12,990 nucleotides of DNA from Comamonadaceae bacterium (GTDB taxonomy: Bacteria; Pseudomonadota; Gammaproteobacteria; Burkholderiales; Burkholderiaceae_C), in assembly GCA_947372005.1 (NCBI GenBank), contig CANBRV010000037.1:1-12990 (forward strand), read 5' to 3'. The position numbers and the translations under genes are program-made. Below, in pieces: positions 6,699 through 12,990 of this stretch (position 1 is the first letter of the stretch; each line of letters starts with the position of its first letter). Below the pieces are notes generated by a model, which saw nothing but the letters and a program-made list of their open reading frames with translations, was not told the origin of the DNA and did no database searches.

Positions 6699-7147
6699 GC
6701 ACAACTTTGGATATCGATACTGTTGCAAGCCATATCAGGCAAGGCTTTGAAGGGCTGACGCTAGGCGGCGTGGATGCGCTGGCGCGGCTGTATGCGGTGG
6801 ATGCAAGATTCAAGGATCCGTTTAACGATGTGCAAGGACGTAGCGCAATTGCACACATCTTTCTCCACATGTTTGGCCAAGTGGATACGCCCCAGTTTGC
6901 GGTGACGGCTTTGATTACGAAAGCGGGCACAGCGGGCGTATGTTCACAAATTTTTATGCGTTGGGATTTTTTGTTTGTGGTGCGTGGTAAAGCACAAACG
7001 ATTCACGGCGCGACGCATTTTGAATTGAATGCGGATGGTCTCATTACTTTGCACCGTGACTATTGGGATGCGGCTGAAGAGTTGTACGAAAAGATGCCAG
7101 TTTTGGGTTCCATCATGAGATGGTTGAAATCTAAATTGAAGGCATAA
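6695..7147 (+). CDS. NTF2-like (SnoaL-type) small protein
   Basis: A 150-residue protein of the NTF2/SnoaL fold. Visible pattern: N-terminal helices, YAVDARFKDPFNDVQGRSAI (about 31-50), which is the typical first-strand and loop segment, then long strands ending in HFELNADGLITLHRDYWDAAEELY. This fold includes ketosteroid isomerase, epoxide hydrolase and dehydratase-like enzymes as well as binding proteins, so activity cannot be assigned. I chose GTG 6695 because it overlaps the SDR stop as GTGA, the same 4-base coupling used elsewhere in this unit; the upstream ATG 6650 would extend 49 bases into the SDR gene and add 15 residues unlike the family. A weak purine-rich stretch (GTGAGAAAA) lies before it. 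NTF2-like genes often accompany an SDR in COG2907/CFA clusters, which suggests the two work together. Last gene of the unit; a strong hairpin follows. Confidence 0.83.
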   Translation: MSTTLDIDTVASHIRQGFEGLTLGGVDALARLYAVDARFKDPFNDVQGRSAIAHIFLHMFGQVDTPQFAVTALITKAGTAGVCSQIFMRWDFLFVVRGKAQTIHGATHFELNADGLITLHRDYWDAAEELYEKMPVLGSIMRWLKSKLKA

Positions 7148-7155
7148 AGACCAGA

Positions 7156-7189
7156 CATAAAAAAACCTGCCGAGGCAGGTTTTTTTATG
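7156..7189. terminator. Bidirectional intrinsic terminator, 15-bp perfect stem
   Basis: The sequence is a perfect palindrome around a CGAG loop (7171-7174): left arm 7156-7170 ends in seven A then CCTGC, right arm 7175-7189 is GCAGG then seven T and ATG. Read on the plus strand it gives a GC stem followed by a U run; read on the minus strand the same. It lies between the convergent NTF2-like gene (stop 7147) and ompA (stop 7203), so it can end both transcripts. Confidence 0.93.
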
Positions 7190-7202
7190 AGTTCAAACAG
7201 AA

Positions 7203-7859
7203 TTATTTGTTTGAACGTGTGCCCACAACTTCGATTTCAACGCGGCGATTTTTAGTCTTGCCTTCTTTTGTCTTGTTGTCAGCAACTGGCTGCTTCTCGC
7301 CTTTGCCTTCGGTATAAACGCGGTTCTTCTCGATACCTTTAGACACGAGGTACGCTTTTACAGCTTCAGCACGCTTCACAGACAATGCTTGGTTGTATGC
7401 ATCGCTGCCGTCGGAGTCAGTATGACCCACAGCAATGATCACTTCTAAGTTGATTGCTTTAACTTTGCTTGTCAAATCATCAAGCTTTGCTTTGCCGTCA
7501 GCTTTAACTACTGATTTGCCTGAGTCAAAGAATGCATCAGCAGCGTAAGTTACTTTAACGGCAGCAGGAGGAGCTGCTGGAGCAGGTGCTGCAGATGGAG
7601 CTGCTGCTGGTGCTGCAGCCGGTGCTGCTGGAGCAGGCATTGCATCCTTAGGAGCCATTGGTGCGGCACCCGTGATTGCGCCATCGCAGCCCTTAGCTGC
7701 TGTTGCTGGTGTCCATGTACCACTTCTCCAGCACAGGCCTGTACCGCTAGTCCATGGGAGCGCATCAGCGCTGCTACGCCAGTTTTGAACGTCTTGTGCG
7801 CTAGCAGCGGTTGCGAGTGCTAAGGTTGCGAAAAGCATTGCTACTTTATTGAGTTTCAT
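7203..7859 (-). CDS. ompA: OmpA-family peptidoglycan-binding outer-membrane protein
   Basis: A 218-residue exported protein. Signal peptide at residues 1-21 with cleavage after Ala-Ser-Ala (before Gln22). The short N-terminal module (22-60) has the pattern W..GLCWRSGTWTPATAAKGCDG with two cysteines (43 and 58) that may form a disulfide. Then comes an Ala/Pro linker (about 76-100), and from 105 a C-terminal OmpA domain with FDSGKSVVKADGK, VGHTDSDGSDAYNQALSVKR (144-163) and the late NRRVEIEV, which bind peptidoglycan. There is no eight-strand beta-barrel, so it is not a classic E. coli type OmpA; this short form is usual in Burkholderiales. The start at 7857-7859 is chosen because it gives a clean signal peptide and has AAGAGG (complement of 7869-7874) at good spacing; the longer frame from 7892 adds 11 residues ahead of the signal peptide. 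Monocistronic here, ending at the shared terminator. Confidence 0.92.
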   Translation of the reverse strand: MKLNKVAMLFATLALATAASAQDVQNWRSSADALPWTSGTGLCWRSGTWTPATAAKGCDGAITGAAPMAPKDAMPAPAAPAAAPAAAPSAAPAPAAPPAAVKVTYAADAFFDSGKSVVKADGKAKLDDLTSKVKAINLEVIIAVGHTDSDGSDAYNQALSVKRAEAVKAYLVSKGIEKNRVYTEGKGEKQPVADNKTKEGKTKNRRVEIEVVGTRSNK

Positions 7860-8034
7860 TGTAAAAATCCTCTTGAAATATGAATGCAGCAATGCTGCGA
7901 TAAAAAACTAGCCAGCGAGTGGTTTATTTCCACACGAGGCGTATGGTACATCAAAATCATCACTATTTCGCCGTTCGATGTCCTCTAAAATCTGAGGGTT
8001 TACATAAATACAACAATACTGAGCCCACATTCCC
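7860..8034. promoter_or_regulatory. Divergent ompA-gyrA intergenic region
   Basis: These 175 bases must hold the promoters of ompA (minus) and gyrA (plus). Nearest to ompA is its Shine-Dalgarno (complement of 7869-7874). For gyrA, TAAAAT at 7986-7991 matches five of six bases of a sigma-70 -10 box but has no good -35 box at the right distance, so it is only a candidate. No clear Shine-Dalgarno precedes gyrA ATG 8035. I see no riboswitch or terminator here. Confidence 0.45.
7886..7898 (-). other. Small hairpin in the ompA 5' leader
   Basis: GCAGC (7886-7890) and GCTGC (7894-7898) can pair with a three-base loop, about 11 bases upstream of the ompA Shine-Dalgarno on the minus strand. In E. coli a 5' stem-loop stabilises ompA mRNA; the same role here is only a possibility, and a five-pair stem may arise by chance. 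Confidence 0.25.
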
Positions 8035-10677
8035 ATGCAATTTGCCAAAGAAACACTCCCCATCAGTCTAGAGGAGGAAATGCGCCGTAGCTACCTTGAT
8101 TACGCTATGAGCGTGATTGTGGGGCGTGCGCTCCCTGATGCTCGTGATGGTCTGAAGCCCGTGCATCGTCGTGCTTTGTTTGCTATGCACGAGCAAAACA
8201 ACGATTGGAATCGTCCGTTTAAAAAGTCGGCGCGTATTGTGGGTGACGTGATGGGTAAGTACCATCCGCATGGTGATAGCGCAATTTATGACACGATTGT
8301 TCGAATGGCGCAGCCGTTTTCGCTGCGGCACATGCTGGTGGATGGACAGGGCAATTTTGGCTCAGTAGACGGTGATAACCCAGCCGCCATGCGTTATACC
8401 GAAATCAGGCTCACCAAAATTGCGCATGAAATGTTGGCCGATATTGACAAAGAAACTGTCGATTTTGGTCCTAACTACGACGGCTCTGAAAAAGAGCCGC
8501 TGGTACTCCCCAGTCGCATTCCTAATTTGCTAATCAACGGCTCGTCAGGCATTGCCGTGGGTATGGCAACCAATATCCCGCCTCATAATTTGAATGAGGT
8601 GGTTGATGCGTGTTTGCACATGCTTAAAAATCCAGATGCCTCGATTGATGATTTGATGGAGATCATTCCTGCACCTGACTTCCCAACTGCTGGCATTATT
8701 TATGGCATGTCGGGTGTGAAAGATGGCTACCGGACGGGTCGTGGTCGCGTGGTGATGCGTGCCAAGGTGCATTTTGAAGATATTGATAAAGGCCAGCGTC
8801 AATCCATCATCGTGGATGAGTTGCCGTATCAGGTCAACAAAAAGACCCTGCAAGAGCGTATTGCAGAGCTGGTCAACGAGAAGAAAATCGAGGGTATCTC
8901 TCACATCCAAGACGAGTCTGATAAGAGCGGTATGCGCCTAGTGATTGAGCTCAAGCGCGGCGAAGTGCCTGAGGTTGTGTTGAATAATCTGTACAAACAA
9001 ACGCAGCTACAAGACTCGTTTGGTATGAATATGGTGGCCTTGATTGATGGCCAACCCAAGCTTTGCAATCTCAAAGACTTAATTAGTGTTTTCTTATTGC
9101 ATCGCCGCGAAGTAGTGACGCGCCGTACTGTCTTTACCCTACGCAAGGCGCGTGATCGCGGTCACGTGCTTGAGGGCTTGGCTGTCGCGCTTGCCAATAT
9201 CGATGATTTCATTGCGCTGATTCGTAGCGCCCCGACACCGCCTGTGGCTAAAGCGGCTCTCATGGAAAAAACATGGGATAGCGCCATCGTGCGCCAAATG
9301 CTGACCCGTGCAAGAGATGATGGCTCAGTTGTCAGTGCCGATGACTTCAGACCAGAAGGTTTGGACGCCATGTTTGGTCTGCAAAGCGACGGCAAGTACC
9401 GATTGTCGGAAACGCAAGCGCAAGAGATTTTGCAGATGCGTCTTCAGCGTTTGACGGGTCTTGAGCAAGACAAAATTGTGGCGGAATACAAAGAGGTGAT
9501 GACAGAGATTGAAGACTTGCTCGACATTTTGGCCAAGCCTGAGCGTGTCTCCATCATTATTGGGGATGAGCTGACTGCCGTGCGTACCGAGTTTGGTCAG
9601 ACTAAGCTGGGTCTGCGCCGCAGCGTGATTGAGCATTCGGCGTTTGACCTTTCCACTGAGGATCTGATTACACCGACTGATATGGTCGTGACGATGAGTC
9701 ATAGTGGTTACATCAAGAGTCAGCCGCTGTCCGAATACCGCGCACAAAAACGCGGTGGACGTGGCAAGCAGGCAACGGCCACTAAAGAAGACGATTGGAT
9801 CGAGCAGCTCTTTATTGCGAATACGCACGACTACATCCTGTGCTTTAGCAACCGTGGGCGTATGTATTGGCTCAAAGTGTGGGAAGTGCCTGCGGGCTCG
9901 CGCGGATCACGCGGTCGCCCTATCGTTAATATGTTCCCCCTCCAAGAGGGCGAAAAAATCACCGTGGTGTTACCTGTTACGGGCGATAACCGTACCTTCC
10001 CAGCCGATCACTACATCTTTATGGCGACCAGCATGGGCACGGTCAAAAAGACCCCGCTCGATGACTTCTCCAATCCACGCAAGGCAGGGATTATTGCCGT
10101 TGATTTGGATGAGGGTGACTTTTTGATTGGCGCAGCGTTGACCGATGGCAAGCACGATGTGATGCTGTTTTCTGATGGCGGTAAGGCTGTGCGTTTCGAT
10201 GAAAACGACGTGCGCCCCACAGGCCGTAATTCACGTGGTGTGCGTGGCATGATGCTGGATGAAGGGATTGGCGTCATAGCCATGTTGGTGGCTGAAGATG
10301 AGCAGCAATCGGTGCTGACAGCGACGGAAAACGGTTACGGTAAACGCACATCTATTGGTGAATACACGCGTCATGGACGCGGTACAAAAGGCATGATTGC
10401 GATTCAACAATCCGAGCGTAATGGCAAGGTAGTCGCCGCCACGCTGGCGCATAGTGAAGACGAAGTCATGCTGATTACGGACAAAGGCGTGCTGGTTAGA
10501 ACGCGCGTGTCGGAGATTCGCGAAATGGGACGTGCGACGCAAGGCGTGACCTTGATGTCGTTAGATGATGGCAGCAAATTGAGCGGTTTGCAGCGTATTG
10601 TTGAGAATGATGCGGCGGTGGGAGATGAAGCTATGGGTGATGGTGCAGTAGCGGCAGACGATGGAGCAGATGCTTGA
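8035..10677 (+). CDS. gyrA: DNA gyrase subunit A
   Basis: An 880-residue type IIA topoisomerase subunit; with GyrB it forms the A2B2 enzyme that introduces negative supercoils. The N terminus, with SYLDYAMSVIVGRALPDARD (19-38), is the family signature. Catalytic Tyr121 in AAMRYTEIRL forms the covalent DNA link. The quinolone-determining region GKYHPHGDSAIYDTIVRMAQ (74-93) carries Ser82 and Asp86, equal to E. coli Ser83 and Asp87, i.e. the sensitive residues. The GyrA box QKRGGRGKQ marks gyrase rather than topoisomerase IV and lies ahead of the six-bladed C-terminal DNA-wrapping domain; an acidic Asp/Glu/Ala/Gly tail ends the protein, as in other gyrases. Length is normal for Betaproteobacteria. 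The ATG has no clear Shine-Dalgarno, but the protein start matches the family. The stop overlaps the pheA TTG start, so pheA is probably cotranscribed. Confidence 0.98.
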   Translation: MQFAKETLPISLEEEMRRSYLDYAMSVIVGRALPDARDGLKPVHRRALFAMHEQNNDWNRPFKKSARIVGDVMGKYHPHGDSAIYDTIVRMAQPFSLRHMLVDGQGNFGSVDGDNPAAMRYTEIRLTKIAHEMLADIDKETVDFGPNYDGSEKEPLVLPSRIPNLLINGSSGIAVGMATNIPPHNLNEVVDACLHMLKNPDASIDDLMEIIPAPDFPTAGIIYGMSGVKDGYRTGRGRVVMRAKVHFEDIDKGQRQSIIVDELPYQVNKKTLQERIAELVNEKKIEGISHIQDESDKSGMRLVIELKRGEVPEVVLNNLYKQTQLQDSFGMNMVALIDGQPKLCNLKDLISVFLLHRREVVTRRTVFTLRKARDRGHVLEGLAVALANIDDFIALIRSAPTPPVAKAALMEKTWDSAIVRQMLTRARDDGSVVSADDFRPEGLDAMFGLQSDGKYRLSETQAQEILQMRLQRLTGLEQDKIVAEYKEVMTEIEDLLDILAKPERVSIIIGDELTAVRTEFGQTKLGLRRSVIEHSAFDLSTEDLITPTDMVVTMSHSGYIKSQPLSEYRAQKRGGRGKQATATKEDDWIEQLFIANTHDYILCFSNRGRMYWLKVWEVPAGSRGSRGRPIVNMFPLQEGEKITVVLPVTGDNRTFPADHYIFMATSMGTVKKTPLDDFSNPRKAGIIAVDLDEGDFLIGAALTDGKHDVMLFSDGGKAVRFDENDVRPTGRNSRGVRGMMLDEGIGVIAMLVAEDEQQSVLTATENGYGKRTSIGEYTRHGRGTKGMIAIQQSERNGKVVAATLAHSEDEVMLITDKGVLVRTRVSEIREMGRATQGVTLMSLDDGSKLSGLQRIVENDAAVGDEAMGDGAVAADDGADA

Positions 10678-11744
10678 AGACCCTTGCGCAGCTTCGTGTA
10701 GCGATTGATGCAGTCGATCAACAACTGCTCGCGCTTTTAAACACGCGTGCGGGTCTTGCACACGTCGTGGGTGAGGTTAAACGTTTAGATGGATCTCCCG
10801 TTTTTCGTCCTGATCGTGAAGCGCAAGTCATTGCCAAAATGCAAGGTGCTGGATCGAAATTGAAGCCCGAGGGGGTGGGTGCCATTTGGCGTGAAATCAT
10901 GTCGGCTTGCCGTGCACTAGAAGAGCCGCAGCGTGTTGCATTTTTAGGCCCTAAAGGTACCTATAGCGAGGACGCAGCTATTGAATTCTTTGGCGCGTCT
11001 ATGGGCTCCTTGCCTTGCCAATCGATTGACGAAGTGTTTCGAGCAGCCAGTAGCGGCGCTGCCGAGTTTGGTGTCGTGCCGATTGAAAACTCCACGGAGG
11101 GTGTGATTGCTCGCACGATGGACTTGCTCTTAGCGTCAAATGTGCACATCGTCGGCAATGTCAGTCTTGCCGTGCGCCACAATTTGCTGCGGCAAAGTGG
11201 CTCGATGGATAGCATTGCCGTGGTTTACGGTCATCCGCAAGCGCTGGCGCAGTGCCAAGCTTGGTTGTCCGCGCATTTGCCAAACGCGGAGCGTCGCGCC
11301 GCATCCAGCAACTCCGAAGGTGCTCGTCAAGCCACGCTAGACATGGCCTCGGCCGCTATTGCCAGTAGCCGAGCGGCCACAGAATTTGGCTTGCAAACGG
11401 TGGCTAAAGCCATACAAGATGAAGCGCATAACCGCACGCGCTTTGCTGTGATTTGCCGCCCAGAGGTGTTGCCGCTGCCAGGGCGCACCGGTAACGACGC
11501 CGTGAGTTTGGTTGTATCTGTGAAGAACCAACCTGGTGCATTGCACGATTTGATTCTTCCTATGAAAAAGCATGGCGTTTCTATGACGCGTTTTGAATCT
11601 CGCCCTGCGCGCTCTGCACAGTGGGACTACAACTTTTATATTGATCTGGCTGGGCATGTGGATGATGCCCCTGTCGCCGCAGCGCTTGCCGAGCTGCAAG
11701 CCTTGTGCGCTTTTTATAAAGTGCTGGGCTGCTATCCCGCTTAA
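10674..11744 (+). CDS. pheA: Bifunctional chorismate mutase / prephenate dehydratase (P-protein)
   Basis: A 356-residue cytosolic enzyme that turns chorismate into prephenate and then phenylpyruvate, the committed branch to phenylalanine. Domain order: AroQ chorismate mutase (1-85; Arg8, Arg25, Lys36, Arg48 and Glu49 match E. coli active-site residues by alignment from memory); prephenate dehydratase (about 87-262; GPKGTYSEDAA at 92-102, VVPIENSTEGVI at 134-145, and TRF at 255-257, the catalytic Thr-Arg-Phe motif); and ACT regulatory domain (about 275-352; PGAL at 287-290 and ESRP at 308-311, which bind phenylalanine for feedback inhibition). The start is TTG 10674: an in-frame stop lies at 10638-10640, no ATG or GTG lies between, and starting later would remove most of the mutase domain. 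TGGAG at 10662-10666 serves as ribosome site. The TTG overlaps the gyrA stop as TTGA. Nine bases separate it from tyrA. Confidence 0.96.
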   Translation: MKTLAQLRVAIDAVDQQLLALLNTRAGLAHVVGEVKRLDGSPVFRPDREAQVIAKMQGAGSKLKPEGVGAIWREIMSACRALEEPQRVAFLGPKGTYSEDAAIEFFGASMGSLPCQSIDEVFRAASSGAAEFGVVPIENSTEGVIARTMDLLLASNVHIVGNVSLAVRHNLLRQSGSMDSIAVVYGHPQALAQCQAWLSAHLPNAERRAASSNSEGARQATLDMASAAIASSRAATEFGLQTVAKAIQDEAHNRTRFAVICRPEVLPLPGRTGNDAVSLVVSVKNQPGALHDLILPMKKHGVSMTRFESRPARSAQWDYNFYIDLAGHVDDAPVAAALAELQALCAFYKVLGCYPA

Positions 11745-11753
11745 AACTTCAGC

Positions 11754-12644
11754 ATGAAAAAATTCAAACAACTTGGGTTGATTGGCTGCGGCATGATGGG
11801 CGGATCGTTCGCCTTGGCGGCTAAGCGTGCTGGGCTAGTTGAGCGTGTGGTGGGCTATAACAAATCTCCTAATAAAGCGGAATTGGCTAAGCGGATGGGC
11901 GTGATTGATGATGCCGCTGCTTCTATTTTGCAAGCGGTTATGGGCGCTGATTTGGTTTTGATTTCTGTGCCAGTGGCAGCAACTTTTGATGTGCTCAAAG
12001 CCGTGCAATTTGGTTTGCATAAAGATGCGCTCATTTTGGATGTTGGGTCTACTAAACAAAATGTGATTGCTGCGGCAGAGAGCGTCTTCGGCATGCTTCC
12101 GCCTAACTTTGTTCCGTCTCATCCGATTGCGGGTAAAGAGCAAGCAGGGATAGAGGCGGCAGATGCCGACTTGTATGTCGGTAAGCGTGTTATTTTGACG
12201 CCAACGCAGCGTACCGATGACGCAGCATTGGCAAATGCTGAGGCTGTTTGGAAGTCGCTTGGCATGACGATTTCACGCATGGCACCCAATGAGCATGATG
12301 CGGTATTTGCTGCCGTCAGTCATTTGCCGCATTTGCTAGGATTTGCCTACATGAACAGCATCGCTGGGCAAAGTGAGGCTCAGCAATTCTTGCAAATGGC
12401 GGGGCCTGGTTTTCAAGATTTCACGCGTATTGCTGCGGGCGACCCTGAGCTATGGAGCGATATATTTTTAGCTAATGGCAAAGAAATATTGAAGCAATCT
12501 AATGCCATGCTGATGAGTTTGAAAAAATTAGAAGATGCTATGCGCTCTGGTAATCCGCAGACTTTGAAAGACCTTATTACCACAGCGAGCGCGCTTCGTA
12601 GCGGGTGGGTACTCAATAAAAAAGTGTCAGTGAATGATGAATAA
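11754..12644 (+). CDS. tyrA: Prephenate dehydrogenase
   Basis: A 296-residue NAD(P)-dependent enzyme that oxidatively decarboxylates prephenate to 4-hydroxyphenylpyruvate in tyrosine synthesis. Visible motifs: Rossmann LGLIGCGMMGGSFA (7-20), LILDVGSTK (93-101), and PSHPIAGKEQAG (121-132), whose His123 is the conserved TyrA histidine; further on, VSHLPHLL (188-195) and DPELWSDIF (230-238) in the all-helical dimerisation domain. No chorismate mutase domain is fused at the N terminus and no ACT domain at the C terminus, so this is the monofunctional form, relying on PheA or another mutase for prephenate. Preferred substrate could be arogenate in some relatives; sequence does not settle this. No clear Shine-Dalgarno precedes ATG 11754, which lies 9 bases after the pheA stop, so coupling with pheA is likely. 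In several relatives tyrA is fused to aroA; here they are separate, 17 bases apart. Confidence 0.95.
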   Translation: MKKFKQLGLIGCGMMGGSFALAAKRAGLVERVVGYNKSPNKAELAKRMGVIDDAAASILQAVMGADLVLISVPVAATFDVLKAVQFGLHKDALILDVGSTKQNVIAAAESVFGMLPPNFVPSHPIAGKEQAGIEAADADLYVGKRVILTPTQRTDDAALANAEAVWKSLGMTISRMAPNEHDAVFAAVSHLPHLLGFAYMNSIAGQSEAQQFLQMAGPGFQDFTRIAAGDPELWSDIFLANGKEILKQSNAMLMSLKKLEDAMRSGNPQTLKDLITTASALRSGWVLNKKVSVNDE

Positions 12645-12661
12645 ATTTGTGGTGACGCAAT

Positions 12662-12990
12662 ATGTTTGATACCGTGTTTTTGGATCTACCGCCATTGCAA
12701 TCTGCTGAAGGCGTTGTGCAGTTACCTGGCTCCAAAAGTATTTCAAATCGAGTGCTGCTGCTCTCCGCTTTGAGCCAAGGCACAACTACGATACATGATT
12801 TGCTTGATTCAGACGATACCCGTGTCATGCTGGCAGCGCTCAAGCAACTTGGCTGCAGTGTCGATGTACAAGGTACAACTGCGACCATAACGGGCTTGGG
12901 CGGGCAGCTTAAGCATCATGATGCTATTGAGTTTTTTATGGGTAATGCTGGCACTGCGATGCGCCCGTTGACTGCTGCATTAGCTGTGCT
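12662..12990 (+). CDS. aroA: 3-phosphoshikimate 1-carboxyvinyltransferase (EPSP synthase), N-terminal part
   Basis: The first 109 residues of EPSP synthase, which joins phosphoenolpyruvate to shikimate-3-phosphate, the step before chorismate. The frame stays open to the right edge, so the gene is cut by the window. Visible hallmarks: PGSKSISNR (22-30), with Lys25, Ser26 and Arg30 as substrate-binding residues; LLDSDDTRVM (47-56); and FMGNAGTAMRPLTA (92-105), the PEP-binding loop with the class I sequence, including the unsubstituted Gly97. The ATG at 12662-12664 lies 17 bases after the tyrA stop, with GGTGA at 12651-12655 as a plausible ribosome site. It continues the aromatic block after pheA and tyrA; in Burkholderiales cmk and rpsA normally follow. 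Confidence 0.95.
   Translation, partial: MFDTVFLDLPPLQSAEGVVQLPGSKSISNRVLLLSALSQGTTTIHDLLDSDDTRVMLAALKQLGCSVDVQGTTATITGLGGQLKHHDAIEFFMGNAGTAMRPLTAALAV

Noticed and set aside
7550..7765. Antisense frame rich in Gln and Leu in the ompA linker, and a possible short tandem repeat
   Set aside because: Both come from the GCT/GCA-rich codons of the Ala/Pro linker; the units are irregular and explained by protein low complexity.
9325..9828. Antisense open frame of 167 codons inside gyrA
   Set aside because: gyrA is certain here; the antisense product shows no known motif and no ribosome site.

Overview
The window looks like a chromosomal segment of a betaproteobacterium of the order Burkholderiales. 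The basis is gene order: gph-ubiG-ompA on one strand and gyrA-pheA-tyrA-aroA on the other is, from general knowledge, the housekeeping neighbourhood of that order. The short OmpA-like protein with a W..GLCWR..WTPA..GCDG module also fits, and resembles Comamonadaceae and relatives. Base composition is moderate by eye. Genus cannot be decided from the sequence.

Layout, left to right. (1) Bases 1-582 hold the C-terminal part of a YbfB/YjiJ-type MFS transporter that runs off the left edge. (2) Bases 584-2007, minus strand, hold gph (phosphoglycolate phosphatase) and ubiG (ubiquinone O-methyltransferase), overlapping by ATGA. (3) Bases 2024-7147, plus strand, hold a tightly coupled six-gene operon: COG2907 FAD-dependent oxidoreductase, DUF1365 protein, CFA-synthase-like methyltransferase, DUF3833 lipoprotein, short-chain dehydrogenase, NTF2-like protein. 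Five of its junctions are gene overlaps, four of them exactly 4 bp. (4) A perfectly symmetric bidirectional terminator lies at 7156-7189. (5) Bases 7203-7859, minus strand, hold an OmpA-domain outer-membrane/periplasmic protein. (6) Bases 8035-12990, plus strand, hold gyrA, pheA (TTG start overlapping gyrA), tyrA and the start of aroA.

The part that stands out is the six-gene operon. Its first three families are the ones tied, in Rhodobacter sphaeroides and other proteobacteria, to the singlet-oxygen response and to making methylated and furan-containing fatty acids on existing phospholipid chains. The methyltransferase keeps the SAM-binding motif and three active-site residues of E. coli cyclopropane synthase, but has Ser and Gln where that enzyme has the bicarbonate-site Cys139 and His266. 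That suggests a methylase rather than a cyclopropane former. The last three genes (lipoprotein, dehydrogenase, NTF2-like) have no assigned function in such a pathway but are locked to it by translational coupling. No ECF sigma factor, ChrR anti-sigma or photolyase gene, frequent companions elsewhere, lies in this window.

The operon sits between ubiG and ompA, opposite to both, so ubiG and gph must have their own promoter. On the right side the aromatic amino-acid genes (pheA, tyrA, aroA: chorismate synthesis, then the phenylalanine and tyrosine branches) follow gyrA directly; serC, usually found between gyrA and pheA in this order, is absent.
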